12,387 bases of DNA from assembly GCA_937915485.1 (NCBI GenBank), contig CALGII010000046.1:1-12387 (forward strand), written 5' to 3'. The position numbers and the translations under genes are program-made. This document shows, piece by piece, positions 5,679 to 12,387 of this stretch. Source of the DNA: an uncultured Ignavibacteriota bacterium (GTDB lineage: Bacteria > Bacteroidota > Ignavibacteria > Tepidaquicellales > Tepidaquicellaceae). The notes beneath the pieces were generated by a model, which was given only the letters and a program-made list of their open reading frames with translations, made no database searches and had not been told where the DNA came from. Position 1 is the stretch's first letter. Every line of letters starts with the position of its first letter.

Positions 5679-6609
5679 AACGATTGAACTGCCCGTTATT
5701 GAGGATCCCGGAACCGGTATCTGGTATGTCGGAAAACTAACCACCGCTGGAGACGCGCGTTTCGTAAGGGGTTACACGATAAACAAAACACAATATGCTT
5801 TTATCGCGGCGGGACGCAACGGATTCAACATCGCGAATGTAACCGACGGCGCATCGCCAAGCCTGACGGCGAATTACAATACAGGCGGATTTGTTACCGA
5901 GATTTATGTTGACTCGGTAAACGGAAGGCACTTCGCATTCCTGTCCGACTACGAAAAGGGGCTGTTAGTTTTAGACGTTACAACTCCGCAAACACCTTCA
6001 TTAATTGATTTGGTTCCTTATCAGAATTTAACGTCCGTCAACAGGAAGAACAGTATTCTATATTCAGCAACCGCATCGGGATTGAAAATGCTTAATATAA
6101 ATCAACTGCCCGATACTCTTATAGATGCCGGCACATACACACCTGCGGATTACATTAAACACATCGAAGTTTCTGGAAATTTGTGCTGTCTTGTTGAAAA
6201 CACGGCAGGTCTCGAATTCCTGAACATAACAAATCCATCATCGCCCGTTTTTAATTCCACGTTCAAGACTCCGGGTTCGTGCCTCGATATCAAGATAGCG
6301 GGTGATTTGGCGTACGTCGCGGACGGAAATTCCGGTATCAGCGTAATTAGCGTTTCGAATCCCGCACAGCCTTATTTCGTACGAACCGTAAGCACGGAAA
6401 CCGACGTCAGGAAACTTGACTATTCACCGAATTTTCTTTTCACCGCGGAGAATAACGACGGTACAAGCGTCTTTAACCTGTTCGATACATCAAAACCCGA
6501 CTTCATCGGATATTATGAACCTGAAGGCGTTACGTACGCGGTACATTTTTATAAAGCGAAGATTTTGCTGGCAAACGGAGCAAACGGTCTTCTTATTCTT
6601 CGGTTCTGA
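5599..6609 (+). CDS. LVIVD-repeat beta-propeller lipoprotein
   Basis: A 336-residue protein with a signal peptide and lipobox A-L-Q-G-C (C22), so it is exported and membrane-anchored. The rest is a chain of LVIVD-type repeats. Each has a hydrophobic strand, then G-x-x-[IVL]-x-[IVL]-x-[ND]-[VI]-[ST], then a Pro-containing turn, as in LAYVADGNSGISVISVSNP. I count six full repeats, starting roughly at residues 67, 113, 155, 197, 237 and 280, and a final half repeat ending L-L-I-L-R-F. The N-terminal G-I-W-Y-V-G strand could complete it, giving a seven-bladed propeller. LVIVD proteins are found at the cell surface of many Bacteroidota and related phyla; the ligand is generally unknown. ATG 5599 is well supported because the signal peptide begins there, even though it lies 80 nt inside the preceding gene. 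Co-transcription with that gene is likely. Confidence 0.88.
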   Translation: MSRSIKILSALLFITAFALQGCQLEDETIELPVIEDPGTGIWYVGKLTTAGDARFVRGYTINKTQYAFIAAGRNGFNIANVTDGASPSLTANYNTGGFVTEIYVDSVNGRHFAFLSDYEKGLLVLDVTTPQTPSLIDLVPYQNLTSVNRKNSILYSATASGLKMLNINQLPDTLIDAGTYTPADYIKHIEVSGNLCCLVENTAGLEFLNITNPSSPVFNSTFKTPGSCLDIKIAGDLAYVADGNSGISVISVSNPAQPYFVRTVSTETDVRKLDYSPNFLFTAENNDGTSVFNLFDTSKPDFIGYYEPEGVTYAVHFYKAKILLANGANGLLILRF

Positions 6610-6733
6610 TAACAAACTCTTACAAAGAATCAATCTCCTTTCTTCGTTTTTATATCCTTTTAAGGCATTAACATCAAAAAATGTAAGGACTATCGTGTAT
6701 ATTCTTAATAATATGGTTTTATTGTTTGCTTTT

Positions 6734-6755
6734 TACTTTTCAAAAAAGTATTTTT
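6734..6755 (+). terminator. Possible weak intrinsic terminator after the LVIVD lipoprotein gene
   Basis: TACTTTT (6734-6740), loop CAA, AAAAGTA (6744-6750) forms a perfect 7-bp stem followed directly by TTTTT. The stem has a single G-C pair, so it would be weak. It lies 124 nt beyond the stop codon. Confidence 0.3.
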
Positions 6756-6822
6756 CTAAGATTAAACTCTGTGTTTAAACAGACTAATACTATATCTCAT
6801 AACAGGGTAATTTAATATCTCT

Positions 6823-6850
6823 TTGAAGTATTAGCATATTAAAGGATAAT
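6823..6850 (+). promoter_or_regulatory. Possible sigma70-like promoter for the 6873 gene
   Basis: TTGAAG (6823-6828) and GATAAT (6845-6850) are separated by 16 nt. These match TTGACA in four of six and TATAAT in five of six positions. The ATG follows 22 nt after the -10, leaving a short leader. In an A/T-rich spacer such matches arise by chance, and Bacteroidota use a different housekeeping promoter, so this is only a candidate. Confidence 0.28.
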
Positions 6851-6872
6851 TTTAAAATATTCATCCATCATA

Positions 6873-8177
6873 ATGAAAAGCGCGACAAGTTTAATGCTGT
6901 TATTATGTGCGTTTGCACTTATAGCACTCCTACCTGAGAGGTATGCATATTCACAGGATACCTCATCGAGCGAATACCTTAAAGAAGGACTTAAAGTCGG
7001 AGTTGTAAAGAATTCGAGTCTCGTTAAGGTAGAAATCAGGGGGAAATCTGAAGTACTCAACCTCAAGGATTTATATTCATATCTCGGTATAAACAAACTT
7101 GACAGGACCTACCGCTCGATAGCCTCGCTGGAAAAGATGAAGGTTCAGGGAAGTTCCGTATCAATCGACGGCGACGCGATGCTCGCGGTTATATCCGGAA
7201 ACGACGGAATTATAATTCTGATAGTTGACGCGAACGAGCCCAAGAATTTCACGTACACCGCTCTCAAGCAAAGGATTGTCAGGAAAGGCGACACGAAGAA
7301 TCTGTATCATTCGCAGGAAGAAGGAATACAGAGACCTGACCTCGTGACTATTTCGAGCAGCGGCATAGCCTGGGTAAGTTACGGCGACGGCGGAATGTAC
7401 AACCTTAATTTTGTCCCCCTCGTAACGCCCAAGCACATTACTACGACTTTCGAAGGAAGCGCCTCAACCACCGAATGGGACATAAAGGTGCAGGAAGGCG
7501 ACATCAGCGTTGTTGACGGAAGCAAGACTCTCCTGAAAGCCAGCGTTTACAACGGATTCAGCGACGAAGCCGACAACCTGAAATCACTCGTCAAATGGGG
7601 CGGCAAAGCCAGAAACGTCAGCGATTTTACTTTCAATATAATTGAAGACTCCAGAAGCATGGCGGGTAACGACGTCCTTCTCGAATTCAGCGAAAATGAT
7701 TTTGCGAAAATGTTCAGTTCCTCAGCGAAAACCACTTCGTGGGAAAGCGTTGAAATCGTGAAGCCTCTTAGCAACATAACGAGAAACAACGTATCGTTTA
7801 TCCCTCACGTCGTATTGACAAGAAACGGCATCGGCGTTGTCGAGGTTCCAACAGAAGGTGACGACGTTCGCTTCTATCATCTCGGAGGAAAACCGTATGA
7901 CCCGAATGAAAAGGATAATCCGAAAATATTCAAGCCGGCTTTCTCTATAAATACTTTCGGCACGCTGTTCGGATACATTGAAGTCTCGGGCTCGGATAAC
8001 TCGACGCAGCAACTTGCGCTGTTTTCGCCGTCGTTCAGATTCGGTATTAAGGTCGAACTTAGTTTCACTGTGAAAAAGGATTTCTCGGTCTTCGCTACGA
8101 CGAATTATCTTAACCTTAAAGAAGGCGACGGAAACGTCAGGGCGATGCTCGGCATCAGTAATCTGCAGATGAATTAA
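6873..8177 (+). CDS. Secreted protein of unknown family
   Basis: I do not recognise this 434-residue protein. It has a signal peptide (basic K2, hydrophobic 6-20, probable cleavage near A-Y-S-Q at 25-28) and no lipobox at the expected place, so it should be soluble in the periplasm or outside, or part of the outer membrane. The mature part is rich in alternating hydrophobic/polar strands with Gly, Ser and Asn and looks mostly beta. The last 50 residues (F-R-F-G-I-K-V-E-L-S-F-T-V onward, ending in a strand before N434) alternate like outer-membrane strands, but the C-terminal residue is Asn, not aromatic. It appears to be a single-gene unit, with its own spacer upstream and a strong terminator 18 nt after the stop. 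The segment P-Y-D-P-N-E-K-D-N-P (about 342-351) could be a Ca-binding-like loop, but this is only a guess. Confidence 0.85.
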   Translation: MKSATSLMLLLCAFALIALLPERYAYSQDTSSSEYLKEGLKVGVVKNSSLVKVEIRGKSEVLNLKDLYSYLGINKLDRTYRSIASLEKMKVQGSSVSIDGDAMLAVISGNDGIIILIVDANEPKNFTYTALKQRIVRKGDTKNLYHSQEEGIQRPDLVTISSSGIAWVSYGDGGMYNLNFVPLVTPKHITTTFEGSASTTEWDIKVQEGDISVVDGSKTLLKASVYNGFSDEADNLKSLVKWGGKARNVSDFTFNIIEDSRSMAGNDVLLEFSENDFAKMFSSSAKTTSWESVEIVKPLSNITRNNVSFIPHVVLTRNGIGVVEVPTEGDDVRFYHLGGKPYDPNEKDNPKIFKPAFSINTFGTLFGYIEVSGSDNSTQQLALFSPSFRFGIKVELSFTVKKDFSVFATTNYLNLKEGDGNVRAMLGISNLQMN

Positions 8178-8195
8178 AATTTATTTCTGAAGTTT

Positions 8196-8230
8196 AAAAG
8201 AGAAGTCCCTTTCGGGACTTCTCTTTTTTT
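8196..8230 (+). terminator. Strong rho-independent terminator
   Basis: A perfect 14-bp stem: AAAAGAGAAGTCCC (8196-8209), loop TTTC, and its exact complement (8214-8227), merging into a run of seven T (8224-8230). It ends the unknown secreted protein gene. On the opposite strand the hairpin is followed by only a few T, so it may weakly terminate the convergent DUF1858 gene transcript as well. Confidence 0.93.
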
Positions 8231-8272
8231 ATGAGAGAAAAGTATCACAAATTAATCCGCGATTTCAATCAA

Positions 8273-8788
8273 TCAGCGTTTTATGTACGTGCATACTTTA
8301 GCCGGAGATTCCTCTTCCGAATATACTTCGAAGCCCTTGCTGACGAGCATATCTATAAGCGGCGCGGGCGTGAACGGAGTGACGAGAAGATAAACTTCAT
8401 TCCCGGACATTTCGGACGATTCTTTCACAACTTTGTTTACCGGATGAACGCCCGATTCGAGGTCTTCGCGCGCGTCGTATTCGTACTTAATATTTTCAGT
8501 CGACGCCCATACGGGTTTATTCCGTCCTGTGGATTTTTCGCCGCCGAGTTCCGTATTCCCCTGTCCGACCGCGGAGCGCAGTTCGTTAATCAGTATCGAA
8601 AGGCTGACGCGTCCTACTACCGATGCCTGCTTCAGCGTGGTAACTTTCGTAATCGTCTTTCTTAAAATCGGATTTTTCAACTTTTCGAAAACCGGCGCTA
8701 TCTGAATCAGTTTGTCTTCCAGTTGCGGATACGCCTTAAGCAAATCATAAATCTTCACGTCCGGAGTTATTAGCAGATTAGTTGTCAT
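8273..8788 (-). CDS. DUF1858-DUF2249 two-domain protein
   Basis: A 171-residue cytoplasmic protein. Residues 5-75 match DUF1858: I-T-P-D-V-K-I-Y-D-L-L, then Y-P-Q-L-E-D-K-L-I, then F-E-K-L-K-N-P-I-L-R-K-T (34-45), ending N-E-L-R-S-A-V-G-Q. A linker follows, and residues about 102-168 match DUF2249: Y-D-A-R-E-D-L, H-P-V-N-K-V-V, P-F-T-P-A-P-L-I (138-145) and K-G-F. Both domains are often found beside, or fused to, hemerythrin/DUF438 proteins in anaerobes. DUF2249 is distantly TusA/SirA-like. No function is established. A role with the upstream di-iron protein in oxygen, nitric-oxide or iron-sulfur stress is inference. The start ATG lies inside the end of the upstream gene (11-nt overlap), so translation is probably coupled and the two products are likely made in matched amounts. 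Confidence 0.88.
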   Translation of the reverse strand: MTTNLLITPDVKIYDLLKAYPQLEDKLIQIAPVFEKLKNPILRKTITKVTTLKQASVVGRVSLSILINELRSAVGQGNTELGGEKSTGRNKPVWASTENIKYEYDAREDLESGVHPVNKVVKESSEMSGNEVYLLVTPFTPAPLIDMLVSKGFEVYSEEESPAKVCTYIKR

Positions 8789-10010
8789 AAGTCAGTAGTC
8801 TCCTTTCTCCTTCGATGTTTTTGTATTCATTTATGTCGTGCGTTATTTCCGCGGTGCCGAGATATTCTCCGTTCGCGCCCCTGACGGCGTAATAGGCGAT
8901 GTGAACGAACATCCCCTTGAAGTTTATCCAGAACTTCGCTGAATCCTGTTTGCCCGATTTGAAATCATCGAGGATTTTATCCACTATGTGCACGCTTGAC
9001 GGAGGATGGCAGTACTGAACCTGCCTGCCGAGTATGGCCTTGCTGCGTTCGAAAATTCTTTTGTTTCCATGCGAGAAGAACTTCACTTTGTCGTCTTTAT
9101 CTACAAACGTAATGTCAACCGGAATTGAATTCAAAAGCGCTTCGAGTTCTTCGTTTGAGAATGAACCCGTCGAGAGTTTAATTTTTCCGTTATCCTGATT
9201 GCTATCTGATGCTGCTACTACGCCTTCGGGAATCCAGTTATTCACGGGAGCATACAGGCAGTAACCGACCTCATCGCACTGTTTGTTTATCTCGTGCCAC
9301 TCGATGTCGGTAAACCTGTCGAGGCACATCGGCAGCAGAATCTTTTCCTCCTTAACTATCATTTCCTCAACCGCGTCCGCAGCAGGAGACAGCATCATAT
9401 CGGCATAACCCTGCAGAACTTCCGCGTCCGCCTCGCCTTTTTCCGAAAGCAGGCTGAGTGAGGATTTCAGAAAACCTCTGACTTCGTCGTCCTTGCCCCA
9501 CATTACGGTTGAAGGACCGGTGACTCCATATTTTTCAAGGAACGGGAATATTATGTTTTCCTTTTTTATGTAATGCTTTTCTATGTCAGTAAGGTTGTTG
9601 AAAATTATTCTGAAATTCATCAACTCTTCCTTTACATTCACCGACCCGGGATTGAATTTCAGTTTAATGAAAATATTTCTTAGTTTGGCGATTTCCGCTT
9701 CGATTGCCCTGTTCTCCATTCTTAATGTATGAACGGGATGACCTTCGGGAACTTCTTTCATCATCGTGAGGTCAACGTTGTCTTTTATCGCTTCGGAATG
9801 CAAATCGCAGTATTTCTGTATTTCCTGAGGCGGCAGACCTTCGTTTATGAGTTCCTGCTCCGCTTGCACCACTTCACCGTAAGGAACGCTTCCGAGCATC
9901 ACCTCGAGTTCCCGTTTAACGTCTTCAATCGTTGAATCTTCGTGGAGTTTCAGCAGAAGTTTTTTTAATTTCTGAATCCTTTCGGCGCTGTTGTTTATTA
10001 ATTCGCTCAT
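8778..10010 (-). CDS. DUF438-hemerythrin-PAS protein
   Basis: A 410-residue soluble protein with three recognisable parts. DUF438 (about 13-82) includes L-L-L-K-L-H-E, E-Q-E-L-I-N-E-G-L-P and C68-D-L-H71. A hemerythrin HHE domain (about 88-240) has the likely di-iron ligands H91, H94, E99, H146, E151 and E221/E222 in the contexts G-H-P-V-H-T-L, H-Y-I-K-K-E-N-I-I-F-P and K-E-E-K-I-L-L-P-M. V-M-W-G-K-D-D-E-V-R (169-178) is a family signature. A PAS domain (about 288-405) contains D-I-T-F-V-D, G-R-Q-V-x-x-C-H-P-P (328-337) and ends G-E-R-R-L-L. Proteins of this layout are proposed to sense or handle O2, NO or redox state through the di-iron site and PAS domain; the ligand is not established. The PAS cysteine-histidine pair (C334-H335) is notable. 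The gene overlaps the DUF1858 gene downstream and lies 82 nt after the NRAMP gene. A/T-rich sequence without a Shine-Dalgarno precedes the ATG. Confidence 0.92.
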   Translation of the reverse strand: MSELINNSAERIQKLKKLLLKLHEDSTIEDVKRELEVMLGSVPYGEVVQAEQELINEGLPPQEIQKYCDLHSEAIKDNVDLTMMKEVPEGHPVHTLRMENRAIEAEIAKLRNIFIKLKFNPGSVNVKEELMNFRIIFNNLTDIEKHYIKKENIIFPFLEKYGVTGPSTVMWGKDDEVRGFLKSSLSLLSEKGEADAEVLQGYADMMLSPAADAVEEMIVKEEKILLPMCLDRFTDIEWHEINKQCDEVGYCLYAPVNNWIPEGVVAASDSNQDNGKIKLSTGSFSNEELEALLNSIPVDITFVDKDDKVKFFSHGNKRIFERSKAILGRQVQYCHPPSSVHIVDKILDDFKSGKQDSAKFWINFKGMFVHIAYYAVRGANGEYLGTAEITHDINEYKNIEGERRLLTYDN

Positions 10011-10092
10011 TTTGTAATTTTAATTTTTAAATCAGACTATTTTATCTTATTATAACAACACGGAAAAGTTCATTTTCGTTTCATTCCGCGGA

Positions 10093-11367
10093 TTAGAAAA
10101 ATGATATGAAGAGCAGGACGTTCAGGTAAGCGATTACCGCTCCGATTACGAGCAGAGTAATTTTTGTATAAATCTTATTCGAATATTTTCCCATTACTTT
10201 CTTAGATGATGTAAGGTATATCTGAAGGAATATTGTAAAGGGCAATTGTATGCTGAGTATCATCTGCGATATAATAAGTCCCTGAAACGGATTCGTTATG
10301 AACAGAATTATTATGAGCGCCGCTGCTAGTGAGATGCCGACTCCGAGTCTCGAGTGGTTGTCCTTTATGTCATACGGTTCGCCGAACATACCCGAGAGAA
10401 TAGAACCGCCCGCCATACCCGACGTAATGCTTGACGCGAAACCCGCGAAAAGCAGCGCGACGGCGAATATTACCGAGGCGTAACTTCCGAGCAGCGGTTC
10501 AAGAAGCGATTTTGCCTGCGGTAGTTCCGATACGGGAATTCCCGATTTAAAGAACGTCGCGGCGGCGAGAATTATCATCGCGCTGTTTATTGCCCAGCCG
10601 ATGAGCATCGAGAAGAATGTGTCAAAGAACTCGTAATCAAGTTGTTTTTTAATAATCTTTTCATCCTGCAGGTTCCATTGCCTGCTTTGAATGATTTCCG
10701 AATGCAGAAAAAGATTATGCGGCATCACTACGGCGCCGAGCACGCTCATTATAATAACAATCGAGCCTTCGGGTATTCCCGGAGTAATCCATCCGGAAGC
10801 CGCCTGCCCCCAGTTGACGTCCGCCACGAACATTTCATAAATAAACGAGAGTCCGATAATCGAGACGAAACCGATAATATATTTTTCAATGCGCCTGTAA
10901 GAATTCGCGTAAAGCAGTACGCCTACAATAACGACGACGAGAACCGAGCCGATTTTCAGCGGCACGTGAAAAAGCATTTCAAGAGCGATAGCCGCGCCGA
11001 GAACTTCCGCAAGCGACGTCGATATAGAAGCAAGAACGGCGAGAGAAAGTATAAACCTTGAAACATATTTCGGCGTGTACAGCGTAGCCGCTTCGGAAAG
11101 GCACAGACCCGTCGCGATTCCGAGGTGCGCGACGTTATGCTGAAGTATTATGAGCATCAATGTCGAAAGCGTGACCATCCAGAGAAGAACGTAGCCGTAT
11201 TCCGAGCCCGCGGCAATGTTCGAAGCCCAATTTCCTGGGTCGATGAATCCCACTGTAACGAGAAGCCCGGGACCGATATACTTGAATATTTCAAGTCCGC
11301 CGAGAACGGGCTTGTGTTCTCTCTTGTTTTTTAAATCCTTTATGAAATTTTTAACCGGCGACAGCAC
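10093..11367 (-). CDS. NRAMP-family divalent metal transporter
   Basis: A 424-residue membrane protein with about 11 transmembrane segments, the usual NRAMP length. The two metal-binding motifs are intact: DPGN in TM1 (43-46) and MPHN in TM6 (215-218, followed by L-F-L-H-S). These predict proton-coupled or related import of Mn2+ or Fe2+ across the inner membrane. One difference is seen in TM3: the usual T-D-L-A-E reads T-S-L-A-E (S118, E121), so the aspartate used in the proton path of the Deinococcus enzyme is serine here. This may be a clade feature or may alter proton coupling. The start is GTG at 11367, inside the end of the MFS gene (17-nt overlap), and no better start lies before TM1. 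Neighbouring di-iron protein genes suggest iron or manganese supply, but the metal cannot be decided from sequence. I leave out the name mntH for that reason. Confidence 0.92.
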   Translation of the reverse strand: MLSPVKNFIKDLKNKREHKPVLGGLEIFKYIGPGLLVTVGFIDPGNWASNIAAGSEYGYVLLWMVTLSTLMLIILQHNVAHLGIATGLCLSEAATLYTPKYVSRFILSLAVLASISTSLAEVLGAAIALEMLFHVPLKIGSVLVVVIVGVLLYANSYRRIEKYIIGFVSIIGLSFIYEMFVADVNWGQAASGWITPGIPEGSIVIIMSVLGAVVMPHNLFLHSEIIQSRQWNLQDEKIIKKQLDYEFFDTFFSMLIGWAINSAMIILAAATFFKSGIPVSELPQAKSLLEPLLGSYASVIFAVALLFAGFASSITSGMAGGSILSGMFGEPYDIKDNHSRLGVGISLAAALIIILFITNPFQGLIISQMILSIQLPFTIFLQIYLTSSKKVMGKYSNKIYTKITLLVIGAVIAYLNVLLFISFF

Positions 11368-12387
11368 TTCCGCGTTTCTCCTCTTTAACGAATTTTAACA
11401 TCCATAAACCAAGTATAAAAAAGACCGTGATTGAGAAAATCGCGATTTTCTGAGAACCCGTCAACCAGGAAACGAGTCCGAAAGTAAGCGGACCGATAAG
11501 CGTAGAAGTTTTTTCGAACAGCGCGTAGAAACCGAACATCTCGGTCTTGATTTCAAACGGCGCGAGTTCAGTCATCAGCGCTCTTGACAGGCTTTGCGTC
11601 GAGCCGAGGAACGTTCCCGCGAATCCGCCCGCGATGAAGAAGTAATGAATTTTCGTTCCGCCGATTTCCAGATAAGACATCTCGTCAACGAAGAAGAATA
11701 TGAACACGAGTATTACTATCCAGAAGAGAATGTTCACTACAATCGAGCGCTTTATGCCGAGCGTGTTTCCTATTCGGGCAAAGACGAGCGAGCCTATCAT
11801 CGCCGTTATCTGGACTATAATAAAAAATACCGCGAGTTCAACCGTACTGAAATTCAGCGATTTCACGGCGTAAATTCCCGAGAAGAAAATTATCGTATTG
11901 ACGGAATCTATATATAGAAAGTACGAGAGAAGAAAATTTCTCAGGTTCCTGTACTTATTCACGTGTTTAAGAGTATCCGCGACTTTTTTAAATCCGTAAG
12001 AGAAATAATTAATTTTTTCAGGAGTATGTTCTGTCTTTTTTTCCTTAAGGAATATGAACGCGGGAATGCTGAACACCGCGTAAAACAAAGCGGTCAGAGC
12101 GAATAACAGCGGATAGTTATCCTTGAGCGGAAACACCATAAGGACGGATACCAGAGAACCCGCGTAACCGACGGCGTACCCGAGAGACGAGACTTTATTG
12201 TAATCCTTCTCTTCGACCATATCGGAAATAAAAGCGTCATAAAATGTCAATGATGTCTGAAAGCCGATATTCGAGACTATAAATAAGATTAAACCGAAGA
12301 GCACGGTTCCCTGACCCGTAAAATACATAAGGCCTGTCGGCACGACGCACAGGAGCGTGAAAAGAAAGAGAAAGAATTTTTTGTTGG
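11351..12387 (-). CDS. UMF1/Atg22-like MFS transporter (N-terminus outside the window)
   Basis: The frame is open to the right edge. About 345 residues are visible, beginning N-K-K-F-F-L-F-L-F-T, so the first membrane segments lie outside the window; an apparent GTG at 12343 is internal. Signatures of the UMF1 (unknown major facilitator 1, Atg22-like) family are F-Y-D-A-F-I-S-D, V-S-S-L-G-Y-A-V-G-Y, Y-F-L-Y-I-D-S-V-N-T-I-I and T-Q-S-L-S-R-A-L, then F-G-F-Y-A-L-F-E-K-T and I-G-P-L. Eight or more hydrophobic segments are visible. Bacterial members are mostly uncharacterised; fungal Atg22 exports amino acids from the vacuole, so substrate transfer to this protein is unsafe. The reading frame overlaps the NRAMP start by 17 nt, suggesting a shared transcript and coupled translation. 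Confidence 0.88.
   Translation of the reverse strand, partial: NKKFFLFLFTLLCVVPTGLMYFTGQGTVLFGLILFIVSNIGFQTSLTFYDAFISDMVEEKDYNKVSSLGYAVGYAGSLVSVLMVFPLKDNYPLLFALTALFYAVFSIPAFIFLKEKKTEHTPEKINYFSYGFKKVADTLKHVNKYRNLRNFLLSYFLYIDSVNTIIFFSGIYAVKSLNFSTVELAVFFIIVQITAMIGSLVFARIGNTLGIKRSIVVNILFWIVILVFIFFFVDEMSYLEIGGTKIHYFFIAGGFAGTFLGSTQSLSRALMTELAPFEIKTEMFGFYALFEKTSTLIGPLTFGLVSWLTGSQKIAIFSITVFFILGLWMLKFVKEEKRGSAVAG

Larger units (their letters stand above)
6610..6872 (+). other. 263-nt non-coding spacer before the secreted protein gene
   Basis: I see no credible gene here. The A/T-rich spacer contains a weak hairpin with a T-run (6734-6755), an inverted repeat CTAATACT (6784-6791) and AGTATTAG (6827-6834) separated by 35 nt, and a possible sigma70-like promoter (6823-6850). 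The right arm of the inverted repeat overlaps the end of the -35 hexamer and the start of the promoter spacer, so it could be a regulatory site. This is weak evidence. Confidence 0.5.

Noticed and set aside
6416..6778. Plus-strand frame crossing the end of the LVIVD gene into the spacer
   Set aside because: Most of it is out of frame within the propeller gene. The tail in the spacer is A/T-rich with no signal or domain.
8231..8665. 144-codon plus-strand frame after the terminator
   Set aside because: Antisense to the DUF1858-DUF2249 gene, whose domains are clear. Its sequence is Arg/Phe-rich with no known motif.
10011..10092. TATAAT-like sequence and short CGGAA/TTCCG repeat between the NRAMP and hemerythrin genes
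   Set aside because: No matching -35 at proper spacing and no T-run after the hairpin. It is not enough to call a promoter or terminator.
10642..11061. 139-codon plus-strand frame within the NRAMP gene
   Set aside because: Shadow of a membrane-protein gene, with a strongly charged, low-information composition.
11594..11917. 107-codon plus-strand frame within the MFS gene
   Set aside because: Antisense to transmembrane segments. The Glu/Arg/Tyr-rich composition is an artefact of the opposite strand.
1..12387. CRISPR arrays, insertion sequences, tRNA or rRNA genes, prophage or toxin-antitoxin genes
   Set aside because: No regularly spaced repeats, transposase or integrase motifs, tRNA-like cloverleaf or conserved rRNA stretches were seen on either strand.

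Overview
The window is a gene-dense stretch of a Gram-negative-type bacterial chromosome, probably from the Bacteroidota/Chlorobi/Ignavibacteria (FCB) side of the tree. That placement is an inference. It rests on several secreted lipoproteins with short lipoboxes, an LVIVD-repeat lipoprotein, A/T-rich start regions with almost no Shine-Dalgarno sequences, and a yggS-divIVA pair in a cell that also carries many lipoproteins. There are no tRNA or rRNA genes, no CRISPR array and no recognisable mobile element. GC content looks moderate and even by eye.

Layout. Positions 1-573 (+) hold the tail of one small lipoprotein gene and a complete NTF2-like lipoprotein gene starting at TTG. It runs tail-to-tail, with a 4-nt overlap, into an exported L,D-transpeptidase on the minus strand (570-1616). 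Next is a tight minus-strand cluster, transcribed from right to left: yggS (PLP homeostasis), divIVA (polar/division coiled coil), a purine nucleoside phosphorylase, and a second, divergent PNP paralogue (4741 down to 1742). The gaps within it are 18, 22 and 11 nt.

A divergent intergenic region (4742-4889) separates yggS from a plus-strand pair of lipoprotein genes. It carries two abutting perfect 16-bp palindromes, one of them matching the BlaI/MecI/CopY type of operator (TACA-N2-TGTA). The first lipoprotein gene has no ATG, GTG or TTG at the place where its signal peptide begins and appears to start at ATT (4890). The second is a seven-bladed LVIVD beta-propeller that overlaps the first by 80 nt. 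After a spacer with possible regulatory signals comes a secreted protein of unknown family (6873-8177), closed by a textbook intrinsic terminator (8196-8230).

The right third is all minus strand: a UMF1/Atg22-like MFS transporter running off the window, an NRAMP metal transporter overlapping it by 17 nt, then a DUF438-hemerythrin-PAS protein translationally coupled (11-nt overlap) to a DUF1858-DUF2249 protein. Together this looks like a metal-import plus di-iron oxygen/nitric-oxide or redox-response unit, though the function of the last two is inferred from domain content.

The most interesting signal is the tandem PNP pair. The two paralogues have lost complementary parts of the PNP active site: the first lacks the loop that carries the aromatic residue donated to the neighbouring subunit, and the second lacks the phosphate loop and base-binding residues. 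This suggests an obligate hetero-oligomer.
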